A stretch of 14,967 nucleotides of DNA, from the NCBI GenBank assembly GCA_965245735.1, contig CBDFAX010000037.1:1-14967 (forward strand), written 5' to 3'. The notes under the pieces were generated by a model. The model had not been told where the DNA came from. It saw nothing but the letters and a program-made list of their open reading frames with translations, and made no database searches. This DNA is from Abiotrophia sp965245735 (GTDB lineage: Bacteria > Bacillota > Bacilli > Lactobacillales > Aerococcaceae). Both the position numbers and the translations under genes were made by a program. Positions 1-6,923 of the stretch are shown here, piece after piece; the first letter of the stretch is position 1, and each line of letters starts with the position of its first letter.

Positions 1-312
1 AATCCTTACTTGGCTCTGTCTGTCCTCTTGGCAGCCGGCCTCAAGGGTATTGAAGATAAGATTATGCCACCTTCTGCTGTAGACCGTAATATCTACACCA
101 TGACCCGTGAAGAGCGCCTAACGGAAGGGGTAGAGGATCTACCTGGTTCCTTACGTGCGGCCCTCAAAGAGCTCAAGAAAGAGCCTGTCATTCTGGAAGC
201 CTTAGGTGATCACATCGCGCAAAACTTCATCGCTGAGAAAACAGCTGAATACTTCGCTTATCAAAAGCAAGTCACCCAATGGGAACTGGAGCAATACTTC
301 AAAAACTACTAA
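1..312 (+). CDS. glnA: Glutamine synthetase type I, C-terminal fragment (5' end outside window)
   Basis: This is the 3' end of a reading frame open from base 1 and ending with TAA. It encodes the last 103 residues of a type I (GlnA) glutamine synthetase, which makes glutamine from glutamate, ammonia and ATP in the cytosol. What is visible is the family's C-terminal part: NPYLALSVLLAAGLKGI, then the P-P-x-x-VDRNIY segment, the EDLPGSLRAAL segment, and the closing helix with WELEQYFKNY. The usual order is intact and I see no frameshift. The catalytic N-terminal beta-grasp and the ATP-binding residues lie upstream of the window, so activity cannot be judged. A good terminator follows directly, so this gene ends its transcription unit. 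Any control by GlnR would be upstream and is not visible. Confidence 0.93.
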   Translation, partial: NPYLALSVLLAAGLKGIEDKIMPPSAVDRNIYTMTREERLTEGVEDLPGSLRAALKELKKEPVILEALGDHIAQNFIAEKTAEYFAYQKQVTQWELEQYFKNY

Positions 313-322
313 GCAATAAGTC

Positions 323-354
323 AGAGGCTGGTGTAACACCCAGCCTCTCTTTAT
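323..354 (+). terminator. Rho-independent terminator of glnA
   Basis: A 9-bp GC-rich stem, AGAGGCTGG (323-331) with CCAGCCTCT (340-348), has an 8-base loop and is followed by a short T-rich tract. It lies 10 bases after the glnA stop codon. Confidence 0.8.
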
Positions 355-404
355 TAAGTCTCTGTAACAGGCAACCAGAATAGGTGCTTTATGGGCCAGG
401 GTTT

Positions 405-428
405 GATACAATAACTAAGGATTGTATC
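405..428. repeat. Perfect inverted repeat GATACAAT-N8-ATTGTATC, possible operator
   Basis: Eight-base arms at 405-412 and 421-428 are exact reverse complements separated by eight bases. No T-tract follows on the plus strand, so it does not look like a terminator. It lies about 57 bases upstream of the extended -10 element of the peptidase gene, a plausible site for a dimeric DNA-binding regulator. The binding protein is unknown. Confidence 0.4.
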
Positions 429-481
429 GGAGAAATTCTTTGATTTCTTGCCAAAAAATTCATATTTCTCTTACATTTCTC

Positions 482-490
482 TGTTATACT
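482..490 (+). promoter_or_regulatory. Extended -10 promoter of the C39-like peptidase gene
   Basis: TGTTATACT is a TGn-extended -10 element with hexamer TATACT (485-490). No good -35 lies 16-18 bases upstream, as is common for extended -10 promoters. Transcription would start near 497, which rules out the longer start codons upstream and supports translation from 530. Confidence 0.6.
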
Positions 491-529
491 TCCCTTATGA
501 TTGATTACTTAACCAAAGGAGCTGGCCCT

Positions 530-1480
530 ATGCGCAAACGTCGTAAGAATACGATTGCCGTTGTTACCTTCTTCTTGCTCTTGATTTGCGGGACGGCGAT
601 TGTCGTTTTCCTCAAGGAAAATACGCATCAGGCATCAAAATTGAATAACCAAGTGGCTGGCCAAGAACATATTGCTCAGGACCAAAGTAGCCAAGTGACC
701 TCTAGCACACAGGAGTCGTCCAGTGAGTCGGAGTCTGCACCTTTCAACACGGTCCCTTTGCAGCTATCGGATGATTCCCTAGTTCACAACCTATCTAAGG
801 ACGAGCTCTCTGAAGTCTTGCAAGATATCCAAAACCAAGACTATCAGAGCGACTTACTTAATGCCCAGTCTGACATCGTGGCTGCCATCAACAAGCACCG
901 CCAAAATATCAGCGAGCTAGGCTATCTCTTCCTGCCGCAAAAACCGGCCCAAGTCAGCCAGTTGCAGGGCGTCAAACAACTGGACATTCCGCTCTATCTG
1001 CAGAAAGACCCTAAATGGCGGACCCTCCAATACGGGACGGATACTACTCGTCAATTAGGTGAGAATGGTTGTGCCATCCTATCCTTGGCTATGATTCATG
1101 CCTACTATAATCCGCAAGCTACGGTGACACCGCAGACCATTTTGGATTGGAGCAAGGACCATTACTATGTCCACAACCAAGGAACTTCCTGGAATATTTT
1201 CTATGACTTCGCTCAATCCTTCAATTATCAGTTCACCAATTTCGGTAATAACTTTGAAGAAGCCATGCAGGCTGTCAACCAAGGCCAAGCCATTGTAGCA
1301 ACCGTTAAGCCAGGACTCTTCACTGAAACTGGCCATATTCTCGTCATTCGTGGCTACCAAGATGGCCAAGTCTATGTCAACGACCCTAATGATGACCCAA
1401 GCAAAATGTTCAGCATCAAGGCTATTCCAGCCCAAACCATGATGGAAGAGGGCGTCAACTATTGGGCCCTATCCAAATAA
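530..1480 (+). CDS. Membrane-anchored C39-like cysteine peptidase, extracellular
   Basis: The 316-residue product has a basic N-terminus (MRKRRK), one membrane segment at about 8-28, a Ser/Glu/Gln-rich linker at about 45-75, and a C-terminal papain-like domain of the Peptidase_C39_2 type from about 150. The likely catalytic Cys is C181 in ENGCAILSLAM, the His is H269 in TGHILVIRG, and the third residue is D285 in VYVNDP. This family is found as surface or secreted proteins in Gram-positives and its substrates are mostly unknown; there is no fused ABC transporter as in bacteriocin exporters. The start at 530 has AAAGGAG eight bases upstream, while in-frame starts at 422 and 497 lie before or at the transcription start. 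The gene has its own promoter and terminator, so it is probably monocistronic. The fold assignment is fairly sure; the role is not known. Confidence 0.85.
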   Translation: MRKRRKNTIAVVTFFLLLICGTAIVVFLKENTHQASKLNNQVAGQEHIAQDQSSQVTSSTQESSSESESAPFNTVPLQLSDDSLVHNLSKDELSEVLQDIQNQDYQSDLLNAQSDIVAAINKHRQNISELGYLFLPQKPAQVSQLQGVKQLDIPLYLQKDPKWRTLQYGTDTTRQLGENGCAILSLAMIHAYYNPQATVTPQTILDWSKDHYYVHNQGTSWNIFYDFAQSFNYQFTNFGNNFEEAMQAVNQGQAIVATVKPGLFTETGHILVIRGYQDGQVYVNDPNDDPSKMFSIKAIPAQTMMEEGVNYWALSK

Positions 1481-1488
1481 CCATGATT

Positions 1489-1514
1489 TCAGGAGCTAAG
1501 GCTCCTGATTTTTT
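1489..1514 (+). terminator. Rho-independent terminator after the peptidase gene
   Basis: An 8-bp perfect stem, TCAGGAGC (1489-1496) with GCTCCTGA (1501-1508), has a TAAG loop and is followed by six T. It separates the peptidase gene from the CDF transporter gene, whose ribosome binding site begins 15 bases later. Confidence 0.9.
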
Positions 1515-1540
1515 GGCATTATCGCGTGAAGGAGAATACT

Positions 1541-2437
1541 ATGCAAGCAAGCGACAGACAAAACCAACAACTTAAAATCGCCGCCCGTGGGGCCCTAGTC
1601 GGTATAATGGTCTACCTAATTATTTCGAGCCTCAAGTTAGGCGCTGCTTATTTCTTCCATTCGGCCTCCCTCAGAGCCGATGGTCTTAACAACTTAACGG
1701 ACATCATCTCATCAATTTTGATTTTTATTGGCCTTCGAATTGCCCGCAAACCAGCGGATGAGGATCATTATTTTGGTCACTCCAAATTTGAACCCCTGGC
1801 TAGCTTCGCCACCTCCCTCATCATGTTTACGGTCGGCCTAGAAGTCATCAAATCTTCAGCAGAACGCTTTATAGCCCAGGATTATCCGACACCCGACCTC
1901 CAAGCTCTTTGGGCGGGGCTTGCTGCCAGTGTCATTTTGCTCATAACTCAACGCTATATCCATCATTTGGCCCAGAAAACTCAAAGCATGGGGCTCAAGG
2001 CCAGTGCCAAGGATCTCTTCAGTGACTTTTTGACGACACTTGCTACTATGGTGGCCATTGCCGCTTCAAGTCTAGGCTTAGCCTGGCTAGATATTCTGAC
2101 AGCCCTCATCATCGGGGCCATTATTCTTCATACAGCCTATACCATTTTCAAAGATTCGACCTTTGAATTATCAGATGGTTTTGACCAAGAGGAACTAGAA
2201 GCTTATCGCGCGATCGTCCTCAAACACCCTCAAATCCGTGCGGTTCCGCAAATTCGGGCACGTCTCTGTGGCCAATATATTCACGTGGATATCACGGTTT
2301 TAATTGACGGTCATCTTTCAGTTATTCAATCTCATCACATAACAGAGGAAATCGAACAGATTTTAGCGTATAATTATAATGTGTATGATGTCGATGTCCA
2401 TGTCGAACCATATTTCCAAACCAATCTCAATCAGTAA
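1541..2437 (+). CDS. mntE: Cation diffusion facilitator, probable manganese exporter (MntE-like)
   Basis: This 298-residue protein has the CDF layout: six membrane segments in about residues 18-205, then a cytosolic ferredoxin-like domain from about 212 to the end. The transport-site motif in TM2 is ADGLNNLTD, giving N50 and D54, and in TM5 KDLFSD, giving D158 and D162. An Asn-Asp/Asp-Asp site is, from memory, the pattern of streptococcal MntE, whereas zinc exporters have His-Asp pairs. The segment RQNxxLKxAxRGAxVGI and the motif ARKPADEDHYFGHSKFEPLAS are also MntE-like. It would exchange Mn2+ for protons across the membrane to relieve manganese excess. Start 1541 is preceded by AAGGAG at six bases; a GTG at 1526 has no site of its own. 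It is followed by purA after 12 bases, so both may share a transcript. The family is certain; the metal is inferred. Confidence 0.85.
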   Translation: MQASDRQNQQLKIAARGALVGIMVYLIISSLKLGAAYFFHSASLRADGLNNLTDIISSILIFIGLRIARKPADEDHYFGHSKFEPLASFATSLIMFTVGLEVIKSSAERFIAQDYPTPDLQALWAGLAASVILLITQRYIHHLAQKTQSMGLKASAKDLFSDFLTTLATMVAIAASSLGLAWLDILTALIIGAIILHTAYTIFKDSTFELSDGFDQEELEAYRAIVLKHPQIRAVPQIRARLCGQYIHVDITVLIDGHLSVIQSHHITEEIEQILAYNYNVYDVDVHVEPYFQTNLNQ

Positions 2438-2449
2438 AGGGGTATGTTT

Positions 2450-3742
2450 ATGTCATCAGTTGTTGTTGTAGGCACTCAATGGGGCGATGAAGGTAAAGGG
2501 AAAATTACCGACTTCCTAAGCGAGAATGCCGAAGTCATCGCACGCTACCAAGGTGGCGACAATGCTGGCCACACCATTCAGTTTGGCGGCAAAACCTTCA
2601 AGTTACACCTCATTCCTTCCGGGATTTTCTCCCCTGACAAAATCAGCGTCATCGGCAATGGCGTCGTCGTTAACCCTAAGTCTATCGTAGAAGAACTTGC
2701 CTACCTACATGGCGAAGGTGTCTCAACCGATAATCTTCGTATCTCTTCACGTGCCCATGTTATCTTGCCTTACCATATTGTCTTAGACAAGCTCCAAGAA
2801 GCCTCTAAAGGCGATAACAAGATTGGGACTACTAACAAAGGGATTGGCCCAGCCTATATGGATAAATCTGCTCGGGTTGGAATTCGGATTGCCGACTTAT
2901 TAGACCGCGAAATCTTTGAAGAACGCCTACGGACTAACTTGGCAGAGAAGAACCTCTTTATTGAACGCGTTTATGGCGCCGAGCCCCTCCGTTTTGAAGA
3001 TATTTTTGAAGAGTACTACCAATACGGTCAAGAAATCAAACAATATGTGACCGATACCTCAGTTATCTTGAACGATGCCTTGGATCAAGGTAAACGCGTC
3101 CTCTTCGAAGGAGCTCAAGGGGTTATGTTGGACATCGACCAAGGGACCTATCCTTTCGTTACTTCCTCTAACCCAGTATCTGGTGGGGTCACTATCGGGA
3201 GTGGGGTCGGCCCAACCCGTATCAATCGTGTCGTCGGTGTCTGCAAGGCCTATACCTCTCGCGTTGGGGATGGCCCATTCCCTACTGAACTCTTCGATGA
3301 AATCGGCCACCAAATTCGCGAAGTCGGTCGTGAATACGGGACTACTACTGGTCGTCCTCGACGAGTGGGTTGGTTTGACTCTGTTGTCATGCGTCATTCC
3401 CGCCGAGTATCAGGCATTACCAACCTCTCCCTCAACTCCATCGACGTTCTGACTGGCTTAGAGACCATTAAGATTTGTACCGCCTATAAGACACCAGATG
3501 GTCAAGTGATTGAGTATTATCCAGCTAGCCTCAAGTTGCTAAAATCTTGTACGCCTGTCTATGAAGAATTACCAGGTTGGACTGAAGACATTACTTCTTG
3601 TCGTCGTTTGGAAGACCTACCTTTGAATGCCCAAAACTATGTCCGTCGTATTAGCGAATTAGTGGGGGCTAAAATTGCCACCTTGTCCGTAGGTCCAGAC
3701 CGCGAACAAACCATGATCTTAGAAAGCGTATGGCGCAACTAA
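2450..3742 (+). CDS. purA: Adenylosuccinate synthetase
   Basis: PurA joins IMP and aspartate using GTP to give adenylosuccinate, the first committed step from IMP to AMP, in the cytosol. The 430-residue product has normal family length and every signature: the P-loop GTQWGDEGKGK near the N-terminus, GGDNAGHT, GTTNKGIGPAY, the QGVMLDIDQGTYPFVTSSNP segment, TTTGRPRRVGWFD for IMP and aspartate binding, and the C-terminal GPDREQT of the guanine site. Two in-frame ATGs exist at 2444 and 2450. The second fits better, because AAAGGGG (2436-2442) lies seven bases upstream and the product then begins MSSVVVVGTQWG as in homologues. The binding site overlaps the stop codon of the upstream transporter gene, implying cotranscription. 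Two overlapping TATAAT-like hexamers at 2369-2380 might give purA an extra promoter. A strong terminator follows. Confidence 0.97.
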   Translation: MSSVVVVGTQWGDEGKGKITDFLSENAEVIARYQGGDNAGHTIQFGGKTFKLHLIPSGIFSPDKISVIGNGVVVNPKSIVEELAYLHGEGVSTDNLRISSRAHVILPYHIVLDKLQEASKGDNKIGTTNKGIGPAYMDKSARVGIRIADLLDREIFEERLRTNLAEKNLFIERVYGAEPLRFEDIFEEYYQYGQEIKQYVTDTSVILNDALDQGKRVLFEGAQGVMLDIDQGTYPFVTSSNPVSGGVTIGSGVGPTRINRVVGVCKAYTSRVGDGPFPTELFDEIGHQIREVGREYGTTTGRPRRVGWFDSVVMRHSRRVSGITNLSLNSIDVLTGLETIKICTAYKTPDGQVIEYYPASLKLLKSCTPVYEELPGWTEDITSCRRLEDLPLNAQNYVRRISELVGAKIATLSVGPDREQTMILESVWRN

Positions 3743-3750
3743 TATATGAA

Positions 3751-3786
3751 AACTCCCCCGTCTGTCATCAGATAGACGGGGGAGTT
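3751..3786. terminator. Bidirectional terminator between convergent purA and hydrolase genes
   Basis: A 16-bp stem (one G-T pair) runs between 3751-3766 and 3771-3786 with the tetraloop ATCA. It contains CCCCCGTCT paired with AGACGGGGG. The minus-strand copy is followed by TTTT, and the plus-strand copy by a shorter TTTG. It lies between two convergent genes and can serve both. Confidence 0.85.
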
Positions 3787-3791
3787 TGTGC

Positions 3792-4838
3792 TTATGACTC
3801 TTTTTGTGGCGCAAAGTACTGGGCTATAGCTTCCTTGTAAGCTGCTAACCAGTCTGACATGGTCTGACGCGTCAAGGGGCAGTCGAAAGCCTCATAGCCA
3901 TGATAGGCACCCGGATAGACGCGGTACTTGGCCACTACACCTGCAGCTTGCAGTCGCTTCATATAGTCTAGCGTTTCATCCAAAAAGGGATCTAAATCGC
4001 CCACATGTGTATAGGCAGGTGGCATACCTCTTAAGTCTAATGCTCGATAGGGTGCCGCGTAAATGGGCACCTCCTTAGATTCATAGAGGTCTCCTAGATA
4101 GAGCTGCCAGCCCGCTCGATTTTTGATTTCGTTCCAAATCATTTCCCGATTGCCCTTCATCGATTCTGTCGATAGACGGTCATCAATCATTGGATAAATG
4201 GGCATATGGAAGGCCACTTGTACCTGATCCCGATCTCTAGCATAGAGAACCGTGGCAATGGTGAGGCCGCCACCAGCACTAGGACCGCCCACAAAGAGTT
4301 GGTCAGGATTGACGCCTAGTAGGGTTGCTTCTTGCTTGAGCCAAACTAGGCTAGCATAAGCATCTTCTACGGCTGCTGGATAGGGCTCTTGAGCAGACAG
4401 TCGATAATCAGGAGCCACTACTACTGTATTAGTTTCTAGCACAAATTGCCGAATGAAGAGTAAGTCTAAACGCGGATGCCCCAGGGCGTAGCCACCTCCA
4501 TGAAGCCATAGTAAGCCTGTCGCTTGAGGTCGTGGCTGCTTAGAGCGATAGATAAGGGCACTTAAATTAGGATTCTGACTACTGGGAATCTTCACTTCTT
4601 CGATGACTAGGTCCGGATCCTGAGGCAAGGGCACTCGGAAGGTCGTAAGGCCTGTCTCATTATAGGCTTTCAGGTCCTCTGGCTTTTTGAAGTCAACTAA
4701 GATATCCGTCATCCAGCCCCGAAAACGCAAATCCGGATTAACCTGAGGATAGCGCCAAGCCAAATAGTGTCGAACTCCTGGCAACCCCAGTTGATGACGA
4801 CCCCCTAGCAGGGGCACTAGCTTCTTCATAAGATTCAT
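3792..4838 (-). CDS. Alpha/beta hydrolase, hormone-sensitive-lipase type esterase
   Basis: The 348-residue product belongs to the HSL-like (Abhydrolase_3) esterases. After an N-terminal cap region of about 100 residues come the oxyanion-hole motif HGGG (113-116, in LWLHGGGYALGHP), the DYRL segment (144-147), the nucleophile elbow GPSAG (185-189, Ser187), the acid Asp in DLDPFLDE (probably D283), and His313 in YHGY, so the triad is complete. There is no signal peptide, so a cytosolic carboxylesterase acting on short acyl esters is likely; the natural substrate is unknown. The start at 4838 has AAGGAG (4849-4854) ten bases upstream. The frame stays open as far as 5021, but that extension would cross the gene's own promoter and the birA start, so it is rejected. 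It is a single-gene unit, divergent from birA. Confidence 0.88.
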   Translation of the reverse strand: MNLMKKLVPLLGGRHQLGLPGVRHYLAWRYPQVNPDLRFRGWMTDILVDFKKPEDLKAYNETGLTTFRVPLPQDPDLVIEEVKIPSSQNPNLSALIYRSKQPRPQATGLLWLHGGGYALGHPRLDLLFIRQFVLETNTVVVAPDYRLSAQEPYPAAVEDAYASLVWLKQEATLLGVNPDQLFVGGPSAGGGLTIATVLYARDRDQVQVAFHMPIYPMIDDRLSTESMKGNREMIWNEIKNRAGWQLYLGDLYESKEVPIYAAPYRALDLRGMPPAYTHVGDLDPFLDETLDYMKRLQAAGVVAKYRVYPGAYHGYEAFDCPLTRQTMSDWLAAYKEAIAQYFAPQKES

Positions 4839-4908
4839 GGGAAAGACTCTCCTTATTTTATCCTTCATAATGGGAAGCATGACTGGCCCGTCTTCCCCTC
4901 TCAAGTTC

Positions 4909-4937
4909 ATTATAGGTCTAGCTAGCCCTATTTTCAA
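4909..4937 (-). promoter_or_regulatory. Sigma-A promoter of the hydrolase gene
   Basis: Read on the minus strand, TTGAAA (4937-4932) and a perfect TATAAT (4914-4909) are separated by 17 bases. The 5' untranslated region would be about 65 bases. It is back to back with the birA promoter, with only 16 bp between the two -35 elements. Confidence 0.8.
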
Positions 4938-4953
4938 GCTAGGTGGGCAAAAA

Positions 4954-4982
4954 TTGACCCAGAACCTGACATTTGCTAGACT
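4954..4982 (+). promoter_or_regulatory. Sigma-A promoter of birA
   Basis: TTGACC (4954-4959) and TAGACT (4977-4982) are separated by 17 bases. Transcription would start near 4989, leaving a short leader with the AGGAGG ribosome binding site at 4999-5004. Confidence 0.75.
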
Positions 4983-5011
4983 AGGATTATCGAAGATGAG
5001 GAGGTCACATG

Positions 5012-6016
5012 ATGTCGACACAAGATGAAATTTTGGCGGTCTTACTAGAGCAAAATAGCCAGCCTATTTCTGGCCAAGCCTTGGCTGATCAATTAGGCTT
5101 ATCTCGGACAGCAGTCTGGAAGGCTGTCGAAGGCTTGCGTCAGCAAGGCTATCAAATTGCTAGTCTAAGCAAGAAGGGCTATCTGCTAGAGAAAGTCAGT
5201 CATACCTTAGATGCCCAACAAATCAAGCGCGACTTGGATGCCCCTTTTGAATCGCTGCATGTCGCCCTTCATGACAGTGTCACTTCAACCAATGACCTAG
5301 CCAAACAATTCGCCATACAAGCACCTGGCCAAGCTGGCCTCTTCATCGCCCGTAAACAAACCCAAGGACGAGGACGCTCAGGTCGCCATTTCCATTCTGA
5401 TATTGCCTCAGGTCTCTATCTATCTGTCGTCTTCCAACCCCAAGTAACAGATTTAGAAGAGGTACCTCAATACACCCTGCTAGCTGCCAGTGCCATGGTT
5501 GCCGCTCTGGAAGCAGCCAGTGGACAAAAGCTGCGTATCAAATGGGTTAATGACCTCTTCTGTCGTGGTCGTAAAATTGGCGGAATCCTGACAGAAGCGA
5601 CGACCGATATTGAAAGTCGTAGCCTATCCTCGATTATTATTGGCATCGGCCTCAACTTAAGTGGCGACTTCAGTCAAGCGGAAGCCTCAACTCAGTCTGT
5701 TGCAGGAACCCTCTTTGGACAGGAAATGCCGGCCGACTTCAATCCCAACCAAGTTATCCACGACTTCCTTAAGCAGTTGGCTTACTATATCCGTACCCTC
5801 TCTGACAAAACCTACCTAGCACACTACGAAGAACACCTACTGGGCGTAGGTCGCCAAGTTAGCTACCAACAAGCAGGCCAAGAATACACCGGTATTATCC
5901 AAGGTATTACCGACCAGGGCCACCTCTTGGTTCAAGACCCTCACGGTCAAATTCGTACCCTCTTCAGCCAAGAAGTTCATTTTTCTAGTCAACAATTCGC
6001 TGATGACCTCGACTAA
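5012..6016 (+). CDS. birA: Bifunctional biotin-protein ligase / biotin repressor
   Basis: BirA activates biotin with ATP and attaches it to the carrier lysine of biotin-dependent carboxylases. This is the long (class II) form of 334 residues. It has an N-terminal winged helix (about 1-62, recognition helix around SRTAVWKAVEGLRQQGY), the catalytic domain with the biotinyl-AMP loop GRGRSGR (119-125), KWVND (177-181) and KIGGIL (188-193, Lys188 contacting biotin), and a C-terminal SH3-like domain (about 280-325). Binding-loop residues usually read GRxW; here they read GRHFHS, a minor change. Two adjacent ATGs exist at 5009 and 5012; the second is seven bases from AGGAGG and is preferred. The winged helix suggests it can repress biotin genes, but no classical BirA operator is seen in its own promoter region. 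Confidence 0.95.
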   Translation: MSTQDEILAVLLEQNSQPISGQALADQLGLSRTAVWKAVEGLRQQGYQIASLSKKGYLLEKVSHTLDAQQIKRDLDAPFESLHVALHDSVTSTNDLAKQFAIQAPGQAGLFIARKQTQGRGRSGRHFHSDIASGLYLSVVFQPQVTDLEEVPQYTLLAASAMVAALEAASGQKLRIKWVNDLFCRGRKIGGILTEATTDIESRSLSSIIIGIGLNLSGDFSQAEASTQSVAGTLFGQEMPADFNPNQVIHDFLKQLAYYIRTLSDKTYLAHYEEHLLGVGRQVSYQQAGQEYTGIIQGITDQGHLLVQDPHGQIRTLFSQEVHFSSQQFADDLD

Positions 6017-6027
6017 ATAAAGTAAAT

Positions 6028-6055
6028 TCCCGCATCATGAGATGCGGGATTTTTT
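6028..6055. terminator. Terminator between birA and the met operon
   Basis: A 9-bp perfect stem, TCCCGCATC (6028-6036) with GATGCGGGA (6041-6049), has an ATGA loop and is followed by TTTTTT on the plus strand. It ends birA. On the minus strand it follows the last met gene with a weaker AATTTACTTT tract and may work in both directions. Confidence 0.85.
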
Positions 6056-6066
6056 GATAGCTCAGA

Positions 6067-6906
6067 TTACCATACCGGAATCTTAGAGTTCTTGCTTAAC
6101 TCTTCAATCTTCTTAGCGATTTCGTCTGATTGGAAGATTTCTACGACTTTCTTGTAGAGTTTGTTGTCTTTTTCAGACTCTTTAACGGCGATGATGTTCT
6201 TGTATTCATCTTTCAATTTTGCTTTGTCAGTTGCGTCAACGAAGAGAGCGTCTTTGACGGTTAAGTTAGCATCTGCTGCATAGTTCCCGTTGATAACTGC
6301 TGCATCCACGTCTTTCAAGCTGCGTGCTGTTTGAGAAGCGTCCACTTCTTCGAACTTGATGTTCTTGTCATTCTTAGTTACGTCGCTAACGCTAGCTAAA
6401 ATACCTTTAGCATCGTCTACTTCAATCAAACCCGCTAATTCTAAGGTCAAGAGGGCACGACCTTGGTTGGTCACATCGTTAGGAATAGCGATTTTGGCCC
6501 CATCTTTAGCTTTTAACTCATCCAAAGATTTAACTTTTTCAGAGTAAATACCTTGAGGTTCTACATAAGTGAAGCCGATATTTACAACTTTCCCCTTGTT
6601 AGCCTTGTTCCATTCTTCCAAGAAGATAATGTGTTGGAAGGCGTTGAGGTCCAATGAACCGTCTTCTACTGCCGCGTTTGGTAAGTTGTAGTCAGAGAAG
6701 TTGGTAATTTCGATTTCGATACCTTCATCTTTTTTCGCTTTTTCTGCTACAGCTTGCCAGAGTTCCTTGTCAGCTTCACCGACAACCCCAACTTTTACTT
6801 TTTGGCCTTCAAATTCTTTGGCCGCTTGTGCAGTTGGGAAGCTAGCCCCAAAAACTAAACCTGCTGCAAGGGCTAAAGCCCCTAATTTTTTAACAAACTT
6901 TTTCAT
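6067..6906 (-). CDS. metQ: MetQ/NlpA-family substrate-binding protein (first copy, last gene of the met operon)
   Basis: This 279-residue protein is a NlpA/MetQ-family binding protein (type 2 periplasmic fold) for methionine or related compounds, delivering ligand to the MetNI importer. Family marks include KVGVVGE near the mature start, DGSLDLNAFQH, GIYSEKVKSLDEL, AIPNDVTNQGRALLTLELAGLI and DASQTARSL. The N-terminus is a classical signal peptide: MKKFVKK, a hydrophobic core, and A-Q-A at 26-28 as a signal peptidase I site. There is no cysteine at all, so no lipobox and no lipid anchor; Gram-positive MetQ proteins are normally lipoproteins. AAAGGAG lies nine bases upstream of ATG, and the gene follows the M20 hydrolase by 17 bases. 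It is similar to, but clearly different from, the second binding protein upstream, so the two probably differ in ligand. Confidence 0.9.
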   Translation of the reverse strand: MKKFVKKLGALALAAGLVFGASFPTAQAAKEFEGQKVKVGVVGEADKELWQAVAEKAKKDEGIEIEITNFSDYNLPNAAVEDGSLDLNAFQHIIFLEEWNKANKGKVVNIGFTYVEPQGIYSEKVKSLDELKAKDGAKIAIPNDVTNQGRALLTLELAGLIEVDDAKGILASVSDVTKNDKNIKFEEVDASQTARSLKDVDAAVINGNYAADANLTVKDALFVDATDKAKLKDEYKNIIAVKESEKDNKLYKKVVEIFQSDEIAKKIEELSKNSKIPVW

Positions 6907-6923
6907 ATTGCATGACTCCTTTA

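Noticed and set aside
422..529. Longer peptidase start codons (TTG at 422, ATG at 497)
   Set aside because: Both lie upstream of or at the expected transcription start set by the extended -10 element at 482-490, and neither has a ribosome binding site; ATG 530 has AAAGGAG at eight bases.
3059..3452. Open frames overlapping purA on both strands
   Set aside because: They have no ribosome binding site or family features and lie inside a fully conserved gene, so they are shadows of purA codon use.
4839..5021. N-terminal extension of the hydrolase to 5021
   Set aside because: It would cross its own clear promoter and overlap the birA start; the extra residues do not resemble a domain.
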